This document shows, piece by piece, positions 6,712 through 11,799 of a stretch of DNA of 11,799 nucleotides; position 1 is the first letter of the stretch; every line of letters begins with the position of its first letter. This DNA comes from Candidatus Pollutiaquabacter sp. Its GTDB lineage: Bacteria > Bacteroidota > Bacteroidia > AKYH767-A > 2013-40CM-41-45. The position numbers were made by a program, and so were the translations under genes. Where the stretch lies: assembly GCA_903854075.1 (NCBI GenBank), contig CAINVI010000091.1:1-11799 (forward strand), written 5' to 3'. Under the pieces are notes generated by a model. The model did no database searches. It was not told where the DNA came from and saw nothing but the letters and a program-made list of their open reading frames with translations.

Positions 6712-8013
6712 TCAGGAAAGCGCATTCTTCATCGTAGTCATTTTCAACAGACACTCCTCGTATTCCTTCTCGGGATCACATCCTGCGGTTAATGCGCTTC
6801 CCGCCATAGCAGAAAGCTGAGCGGTAGTGTGATCGTATTGAATACTTCGGATTACTACATTGAAGTCGAAGTCGCCGTCTGGCTGTACATATCCCACACT
6901 GCCCGAATACAATCCGCGACGACTGCTCTCCAGTTGGTCAATGATTTCCATCGCGCGGCGTTTGGGCGCACCCGTCATCGATCCCATTGGAAACGCTTCC
7001 TTCAACGCATCGGTCCAATGTTTGTCAGCGGCTAATTGCGCAGTAACCGTAGTGACTAACTGATGAATGCGAGGATATGTTTTTAGAGCCATCAACGCTT
7101 CTACCTGTACACTTCCGCGTTCGGCGACAATAGATAGATCGTTCCGAACTAAATCGGTGATCATCACATTTTCTGCTCGCTCTTTCGGATCATTCAATAA
7201 CTGCCGAACCAATTCGTCGTCTTCCGCGGCGGTCGTTCCGCGGCGAATAGTTCCTTTGATCGGTTGGGAGATAAGTTTTTCTCCGCGGCGCGCCAGGAAT
7301 CGCTCCGGACTTGCACACATAAGGTACTTATTATCCAGCCGGTAAAAGGCGGAGCCGGGCATTGGTGAAATAGTGTTTAGTCGTAAAAAGGTAGATAGTG
7401 GCGAAATGGGGACATGAGTAGAGTAGAATTCAATACAGTAATTTGCCTCGTAAATATCGCCCCGGTGGATATGTCGGAGGAACGATTTAGCTTGTTCGAT
7501 GTAGTGATCTTTTGTTACGGTCGGCTGCAGCGCCACCGTCGGTTGCGACAAATTATCCGAAACCGAAACCGATTTTATGTCGTCAATAATTGAACCGATC
7601 GAATCGTTGTTGTCGATGTCTTCCAGAAAGTGAATACTTGTTGTTCCGTTTTTTCCGGTGATGACATAACGAGGAATGAAAAAAGACATCTTGGGAAATT
7701 GAATACGGTCCTGATAAGGTGAATGCAGTCCACTCCGTTCTTCTTTTAGGTCATAGCTTAGATGTCCGAAAACCCAGTCTTTACCATCGTCATGGAATTC
7801 GCGGAGGGCATTAAAGGAGTTATTCGCCGCGGCTAACGATCGTATACTTTCGGCACCCACCAGATAATCATACGCAGCGTATTGATCCTGTTGTCCGGTT
7901 TTTCCGGCATTGGAATCGAGCAAAAGAAAATGGGTAAAGCCGGTACACCACGCAGCCAACTGGGGAATGGGCAAGTAGTAGGGTAGAGTAATAGTTTTTC
8001 GCACCGCTTTCAT
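6712..8013 (-). CDS. pabB: Aminodeoxychorismate synthase component I (chorismate-binding)
   Basis: PabB converts chorismate and ammonia to 4-amino-4-deoxychorismate, the step leading to p-aminobenzoate and folate. The 433-residue protein has a divergent N-terminal region (1-165) and a C-terminal chorismate-binding domain. Key motifs are GDIYEANYC (185-193), ASPERFL (234-240), PIKGT (251-255), ENVMITDLVRNDL (281-293), KTYPRIHQLVTTV (311-323), FPMGSMTGAPKRRAMEII (341-358) and the RGLYSGSVGY stretch (366-375). Lys253 in PIKGT is the feature that separates PabB from anthranilate synthase TrpE, which has Ala at that site (PIAGT). The glutaminase partner (PabA) and the lyase (PabC) are neither fused nor nearby and must be encoded elsewhere. 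A substrate-related enzyme of the same superfamily (isochorismate synthase) also uses Lys, but the overall pattern favours PabB. An 8-bp palindrome AACCGGTT sits at 8014-8021, directly before the start codon. Confidence 0.9.
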   Translation of the reverse strand: MKAVRKTITLPYYLPIPQLAAWCTGFTHFLLLDSNAGKTGQQDQYAAYDYLVGAESIRSLAAANNSFNALREFHDDGKDWVFGHLSYDLKEERSGLHSPYQDRIQFPKMSFFIPRYVITGKNGTTSIHFLEDIDNNDSIGSIIDDIKSVSVSDNLSQPTVALQPTVTKDHYIEQAKSFLRHIHRGDIYEANYCIEFYSTHVPISPLSTFLRLNTISPMPGSAFYRLDNKYLMCASPERFLARRGEKLISQPIKGTIRRGTTAAEDDELVRQLLNDPKERAENVMITDLVRNDLSIVAERGSVQVEALMALKTYPRIHQLVTTVTAQLAADKHWTDALKEAFPMGSMTGAPKRRAMEIIDQLESSRRGLYSGSVGYVQPDGDFDFNVVIRSIQYDHTTAQLSAMAGSALTAGCDPEKEYEECLLKMTTMKNALS

Positions 8014-8085
8014 AACCGGTTACAAAGATGCGAAAAAAGTAAAAGGGCCACTGTTGAAAGCCGGTGGTGACAGGAGAAATGGTTG

Positions 8086-9099
8086 TTAGCGCCGTGCCAT
8101 TTTTGCCAATACGGCTGTCCACTCCGGATGTTCGTTCAGGCTCGGTACAAGGGTTACTTTTTCGCCACCGTGCTCGTGAAACAACTCATCGTATTCTACA
8201 CCGATTTCGTGAATCGTTTCCAAACAATCGCTGACAAATGCAGGTGCGAAAATCAAGAGACGTTTATCCCCCTTTTTTGCCCGCGCTTTGATGATATCGT
8301 CGGAATACGGTTTGATCCAGGGGTCTCGTCCCAGTCGCGACTGAAAACTGATTGAGTAACGCTCGCGCGGTAGTTTCAGCTCAGCCGCAATACTATGCGC
8401 AGTACGGAAGCATTGTGCGCTATAACAAAATGCGTTTTTCTCGGTAAGTGTCTCACAGCAGTTCTCCTTCAAACAATGATTGAAACAATCTCCTTTCCGG
8501 ATTTGTCGTTGCGGAAGACCGTGAAAACTGAAGATGATATGATCGTGACTGTCGATATTCAGCGCTCGGCCGCGGTCTGCGAAAATCCGGATCATGTCGG
8601 GATCGTCACAAAAACTGTTAATGAATTCGATTTCCGGAACTATCTCCCACTTCGAAACGATATCCATCACTTTCTGATGTACGGAACCGGTGGTGGCGGA
8701 GGCGTACTGCGGAAACAAGGGTATCACTTTGATTTTTTTATAGACGGGCTGCTTGAATTTTTCCAGAATTGATTCCATGGAAGGCGATTGGTAACGCATC
8801 GCGAATTCAACATGATAGTCACTTCCGAGTAACTGCGACAGCGCTTCTTTTTGCTGAACGGTATAGAGCAACAACGGGGATCCTTTTTCTGTCCAAACTT
8901 CCTTGTAAAGTTTAGCTGATTTAGGCGACCGAAACGGCGCGATAATCAGGTTGACCAGTAAGAATCGTCCGATGGCATTGATATCAACGACGCGCGGATC
9001 ACTCAGGAATTCCCGCAAGTATTTACGTACATCGCCAGTTGAAGGGCTATCCGGTGTGCCGAGGTTCACCAGAAGTATACCGGTTTTCAATTCGCTCAT
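8086..9099 (-). CDS. hemH: Ferrochelatase with a cysteine-rich internal insert
   Basis: Ferrochelatase inserts Fe2+ into protoporphyrin IX in the last step of protoheme synthesis. The 337-residue protein opens with GILLVNLGTPDSPS (7-20) and FLSDPRVVDI (31-40), and has VIPLFPQYASATTGS (125-139). The catalytic His193 is in FSFHGLPQR, SFQSRLGRDPW spans 251-261, and Glu294 in FVSDCLETIHEI is the second active-site residue. The end NEHPEWTAVLA is typical. Between FHGLPQR and the FQSRLGR motif is an insert with six cysteines (205, 209, 214, 215, 225, 230), while the last 30 residues contain none. This fits the described ferrochelatase class whose [2Fe-2S] cluster is held by four cysteines in one internal segment, as in Myxococcus xanthus. 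The gene lies 38 bp after lpdA, with no strong promoter seen in the gap. Confidence 0.96.
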   Translation of the reverse strand: MSELKTGILLVNLGTPDSPSTGDVRKYLREFLSDPRVVDINAIGRFLLVNLIIAPFRSPKSAKLYKEVWTEKGSPLLLYTVQQKEALSQLLGSDYHVEFAMRYQSPSMESILEKFKQPVYKKIKVIPLFPQYASATTGSVHQKVMDIVSKWEIVPEIEFINSFCDDPDMIRIFADRGRALNIDSHDHIIFSFHGLPQRQIRKGDCFNHCLKENCCETLTEKNAFCYSAQCFRTAHSIAAELKLPRERYSISFQSRLGRDPWIKPYSDDIIKARAKKGDKRLLIFAPAFVSDCLETIHEIGVEYDELFHEHGGEKVTLVPSLNEHPEWTAVLAKMARR

Positions 9100-9137
9100 G
9101 GTATTGAATGCTTTTTCAGTGGTTTGGAAAAGTACGC

Positions 9138-10541
9138 TTATGCGTGCAACGCACGTTTATCGGTCGCCGCCAGACAGGCTTCTTTTAAGGCTTCGGAATA
9201 GGTGGGGTGTGCATGACTCATACGGGCGATATCTTCTGCGGAGGCCCTGTATTCCATGGCAACTACCGCTTCTCCGATAATATCAGCAACACGGGGGCCA
9301 ATCATATGGACGCCAAGAATTTCGTCCGTAGTGGCGTCTGCTAGCACTTTGATGAAGCCGTCAGTGTCCATGGAAGCTCTGGCCCGACCGCTAGCCTTGA
9401 AAGGGAAGCTCCCAGATTTATAGGAGATGTTATTCTGTTTGAGTTCTTCTTCGGTATATCCGACAGCAGCGACTTCGGGCCAAGTGTACACCACGCCGGG
9501 AATCAACAGGTAGTTGATGTGCGGATGTTGTCCCGCGATTTTTTCAGCAACGAAAACACCTTCTTCTTCGGCCTTGTGCGCCAGCATAGCGCCCCGTACT
9601 ACATCACCGATAGCGTAAATGCCTTTCACACTTGTTTCAAGCTGCTCATTGACATTTATTCTTCCCCGTTCATCGGTGCTGACGCCGATGGTTGAAAGAT
9701 CAAGACCGTTAGTGTAAGGAGAACGACCGACAGCGACCAGGCAATAATCGCAGTCCATGGTAATGGGCGCGTTGTTGGCGTCCAGCATATTCACGCCTAC
9801 TTTTTTTCCTTTTACTGTGGCGCCGGTTACTTTATGACCAAGGTGAAATGCGACACCCAATTTAGTTAAACTCTTTTGAAGCTCTTTGCCCAATGAGCGA
9901 TCCATGGTCGGCAGAATAGAATCCGTGTATTCGACCACACTGACCTTGCTGCCAAGTCGTGCATAAACGGAGCCAAGCTCCAGGCCGATGACGCCGCCGC
10001 CAATGATGACAAGATGCTTGGGAATCTCTTTTAGTGAAAGTGCTTCGGTAGATGTAATAATACGTTCCTTATCAATGGTGATTCCTTTTAGTGCTGTCGG
10101 TTTGGAACCGGTTGCAATAATGGTGTTTCTGGTTTCAAGTATTGTTGTCGATGCCTGATCGTTTTTAATAATAATCTGTTGAGCCGTTTTGAAGGAGGCA
10201 TTTCCGTGAAACACATCAATCTTATTCTTCTTCATCAGATAATTGATGCCTTCCACATTCTGTTTCACCACCTCTGCTTTACGGGCAATCATTTGACCAA
10301 AATCAATTTTTAGTCCGTCCACGTTGATGCCGTGTGTGGCAAAGCTGGAGGCAGCCTGGTGATAATGTTCAGAAGAGTCCAGCAGTGCTTTGGAGGGAAT
10401 ACAGCCAACGTTCAGGCATGTTCCGCCCAAGGTAGGATAGCGTTCGACCAACGCCGTTTTTAAACCTAGTTGTGCGCATCGAATAGCGGCTACATAGCCA
10501 CCCGGACCGGCACCGATTACTGTAACGTCGTACATACTCAT
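9138..10541 (-). CDS. lpdA: Dihydrolipoyl dehydrogenase (E3)
   Basis: E3 is the FAD enzyme that reoxidises dihydrolipoamide of 2-oxoacid dehydrogenase complexes and of the glycine cleavage system, reducing NAD+. Features in order (467 residues): the FAD dinucleotide fold VIGAGPGGYVAA (8-19), the redox disulfide in GGTCLNVGCIPSK (Cys42 and Cys47), the NAD fold VIIGGGVIGLELGS in the middle, a second FAD contact YAIGDVV, and the C-terminal dimer active site HPTYSE (His445, Glu450). The length is typical. The ATG at 10541 (MSMYDVTVIG) is used; ATG at 10535 (MYDVTVIG) is equally plausible, and an upstream in-frame TTG at 10562 is unlikely. No E1 or E2 gene is adjacent, so this is a stand-alone E3 possibly shared among complexes. 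A perfect -7 element lies about 66 nt upstream. Confidence 0.96.
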   Translation of the reverse strand: MSMYDVTVIGAGPGGYVAAIRCAQLGLKTALVERYPTLGGTCLNVGCIPSKALLDSSEHYHQAASSFATHGINVDGLKIDFGQMIARKAEVVKQNVEGINYLMKKNKIDVFHGNASFKTAQQIIIKNDQASTTILETRNTIIATGSKPTALKGITIDKERIITSTEALSLKEIPKHLVIIGGGVIGLELGSVYARLGSKVSVVEYTDSILPTMDRSLGKELQKSLTKLGVAFHLGHKVTGATVKGKKVGVNMLDANNAPITMDCDYCLVAVGRSPYTNGLDLSTIGVSTDERGRINVNEQLETSVKGIYAIGDVVRGAMLAHKAEEEGVFVAEKIAGQHPHINYLLIPGVVYTWPEVAAVGYTEEELKQNNISYKSGSFPFKASGRARASMDTDGFIKVLADATTDEILGVHMIGPRVADIIGEAVVAMEYRASAEDIARMSHAHPTYSEALKEACLAATDKRALHA

Positions 10542-10573
10542 AGAACAACAGTCATTCCGCAAAGTTCATTAGA

Positions 10574-10592
10574 AAAGAGCCGCCCGGCCTTT
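10574..10592 (-). other. GC-rich bulged hairpin in the lnt-lpdA gap
   Basis: On the minus strand the sequence can fold as AAAG-GCC, loop GGGC, GGC-(T)-CTTT: seven pairs with a one-base bulge, followed by TCTAATG. It lies 45 nt past the lnt stop, so it could act as a weak terminator for lnt. It is also downstream of the putative lpdA -7 box, so it could equally be part of the lpdA leader. The U-tract overlaps the stem, which weakens the terminator reading. Confidence 0.25.
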
Positions 10593-10607
10593 CTGTTTTG
10601 CGGAGTG

Positions 10608-10615
10608 CAAAGATA
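10608..10615 (-). promoter_or_regulatory. Predicted -7 promoter element of lpdA
   Basis: TATCTTTG on the minus strand is an exact match to the Bacteroidota -7 consensus TAnnTTTG. It lies in the 95-bp lnt-lpdA gap, 66 nt before the chosen lpdA start. I see no good -33 TTG at the expected 19-21 nt distance. Transcription from here would give a leader of roughly 60 nt containing the 10574-10592 hairpin. Confidence 0.45.
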
Positions 10616-10636
10616 TCCACCTTTGCTGAAGTTGCC

Positions 10637-11799
10637 CTATACGAACCGTAACATCCTCTTTAGCAGGATGAAAACAAAGAAACTGACGGAAATGAAAGCG
10701 GCTACGAAGCCCAAATAATCGCCGAATCGTGCGTAAAAGGTGATTTTGTCGTTCAAGTAAACAGTATTCCGTATTGCGTCCGGTTCCCACCATTGGGTGC
10801 GTTGAACAACATCGCCGCGCTGGTTGATGAAGCAGGAAATTCCGGTGTTGGCGGAACGTGCTACCGATTTGCGGAATTGGATGGCCAGCAATCGTGCATA
10901 GTTCATATGCTGGCGATACCCCGGCGTGTTACCCCACCATCCATCGTTGGTAATGACGGCAATGAATTGTGCTCCGTTTCGGATATACCCTGACATGAAG
11001 TCACCGTAAATGGATTCATAACAAATCGCAGGGGCTACCTGAACGCCGGAGCGGCTGATAAAATTAGAGCGATTGGTTTGAATGCCCAGACTGCCGGAAG
11101 TACCACCCAGTTCTATGGCAAACTTTTCAAGAAAGCCGAAGATTTGCGGATACGGCATTTTTTCCACGCCAGGCACCAACTTGGATTTATGGTAAACCTG
11201 CAAGTTCTCGGAACTATCGAGGAGCAACGCGCTGTTGTAGACATCGTAGTAGCTGTCAGCGTTCTTGAATTTACGGGCAGTCAGTGAAGGCTTCTCGCCG
11301 TTTTCATACCGCTTGAACGTCGTCACACCGGTAATCATATTCAATCCAGGAAAAGCGCCAAGGAATTTGCGGATGCGTTTGGTGTGCGGGTGTTGAGCCA
11401 GCTCTTCCTCCCAGATTCCGTCCGGCAAGGCGGTCTCCGGACCAATCACAAATTGTGTTTGGCTGTCTACCACGGTAGAAGCCAGTTGTAGTTGCTTGTT
11501 CAGTTGTTCGTCAGAGGTGCCGTTGAACTTTTCATTATACGGATCAATATTTGGCTGTACTACGGCCACCTCGACAGGTGTTCCCTGGTCTTGCCGACGT
11601 TCATACATGTGATACGATGCATCGATCGGTACAGCAATTAGCAGCAGCGCGGAGAACGAAAGGAGAATAGTGTTGGCTTGTCGTACTTTCAGCAACAAGC
11701 TGTGCGTGAAGAGATTTTTGGTGATCTGAAAAAGGATGATATTTACGCCGATGATCCAGAGTGTTCCGCCAAGAACACCGGTATATTCATACCATTGAA
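10637..11799 (-). CDS. lnt: Apolipoprotein N-acyltransferase, C-terminal part (5' end outside the window)
   Basis: Lnt adds the third acyl chain to the N-terminal cysteine of lipoproteins at the inner membrane. The frame is open to the right edge: 386 complete codons plus two bases are visible. It begins with QWYEYTGVLGGTLWIIGVNI, a recognisable Lnt membrane-domain signature. One further helix follows, then the periplasmic nitrilase domain from about VEVAVVQPNIDPY. In visible numbering the nitrilase triad is Glu121 (GPETALPDG), Lys204 (VYHKSKLVP) and Cys259 (APAICYESIYGDF). The TNDGWWG motif follows. The protein ends with a membrane helix (GFVAAFISVSFFVFILL) and a basic tail. Roughly 150 N-terminal residues with the first helices are missing, judged by the usual length. 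A TTG at 11698 is internal and not the true start. Confidence 0.95.
   Translation of the reverse strand, partial: QWYEYTGVLGGTLWIIGVNIILFQITKNLFTHSLLLKVRQANTILLSFSALLLIAVPIDASYHMYERRQDQGTPVEVAVVQPNIDPYNEKFNGTSDEQLNKQLQLASTVVDSQTQFVIGPETALPDGIWEEELAQHPHTKRIRKFLGAFPGLNMITGVTTFKRYENGEKPSLTARKFKNADSYYDVYNSALLLDSSENLQVYHKSKLVPGVEKMPYPQIFGFLEKFAIELGGTSGSLGIQTNRSNFISRSGVQVAPAICYESIYGDFMSGYIRNGAQFIAVITNDGWWGNTPGYRQHMNYARLLAIQFRKSVARSANTGISCFINQRGDVVQRTQWWEPDAIRNTVYLNDKITFYARFGDYLGFVAAFISVSFFVFILLKRMLRFV

Noticed and set aside
8395..8772. Plus-strand open frame of 125 codons
   Set aside because: It is antisense to the conserved core of hemH. The open frame is a by-product of hemH codon use, and the low-complexity Gly stretch comes from the reverse of ordinary codons.
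9100..9137. TACTTTTC as a promoter for hemH
   Set aside because: It has one mismatch, and the only upstream TTG is about 12 nt away, too close for a -33 element; read-through from lpdA is simpler.
8951..9280. Plus-strand open frame of 109 codons spanning the hemH-lpdA junction
   Set aside because: It is antisense to two well-supported genes, with no domain-like pattern and no promoter on that strand.
1..11799. A novel defence or mobile system in the window
   Set aside because: All substantial open frames are accounted for by housekeeping, LemA/TPM or transporter genes. There are no integrases, transposases, direct-repeat arrays, toxin-antitoxin-like pairs or gaps over 95 bp.

Overview
All genes in this 11.8 kb window lie on the minus strand, so the natural reading order is from right to left. 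The gene content is ordinary chromosomal housekeeping plus one transporter. The source looks like a member of the Bacteroidota. The reasons are a LemA-TPM-TPM cassette, a pabB-tilS neighbourhood, exact Bacteroidota-type -7 promoter elements (TAnnTTTG) ahead of two genes, no obvious Shine-Dalgarno sequences, and a DsbD-type N-terminus at the left edge. I cannot place it below phylum. A Chitinophagia or Sphingobacteriia-like organism would fit, but that is a guess.

Right part (11799 to about 4844): the C-terminal two-thirds of apolipoprotein N-acyltransferase (lnt) enters from the right edge. Next comes dihydrolipoyl dehydrogenase (lpdA), with its own -7 box in the 95-bp gap. It is followed by ferrochelatase (hemH), aminodeoxychorismate synthase component I (pabB), tRNA(Ile)-lysidine synthetase (tilS), and a small two-helix membrane protein with a PH-like tail. 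That last gene starts 1 nt after the tilS stop. The gaps from lpdA onward are 38, 72, 46 and 1 bp, so this could be one transcript or a run of loosely linked genes; the functions are unrelated.

Middle (4760 to 2946): a clear promoter-like element precedes a three-gene LemA / short TPM / membrane TPM operon. The first two genes overlap by 1 bp. The third protein has a signal peptide, one membrane helix and a glycine-rich tail.

Left part (2881 to 1): a three-gene ABC transporter consists of a lipoprotein binding protein, a permease and an ATPase, with a 4-bp ATGA overlap between the last two. It belongs to the ABC_sub_bind / TrpXYZ-like class of uptake systems, and its substrate cannot be read from sequence. 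The first 50 codons of a probable DsbD-family exported protein run off the left edge.

I found no RNA genes, mobile elements, CRISPR arrays or wholly unknown systems, and no intergenic gap exceeds 95 bp. The most interesting points are a cysteine-rich insert in ferrochelatase that predicts an internally ligated [2Fe-2S] cluster, the uncharacterised lipoprotein ABC importer, and the paired TPM proteins predicted to sit on opposite sides of the membrane.
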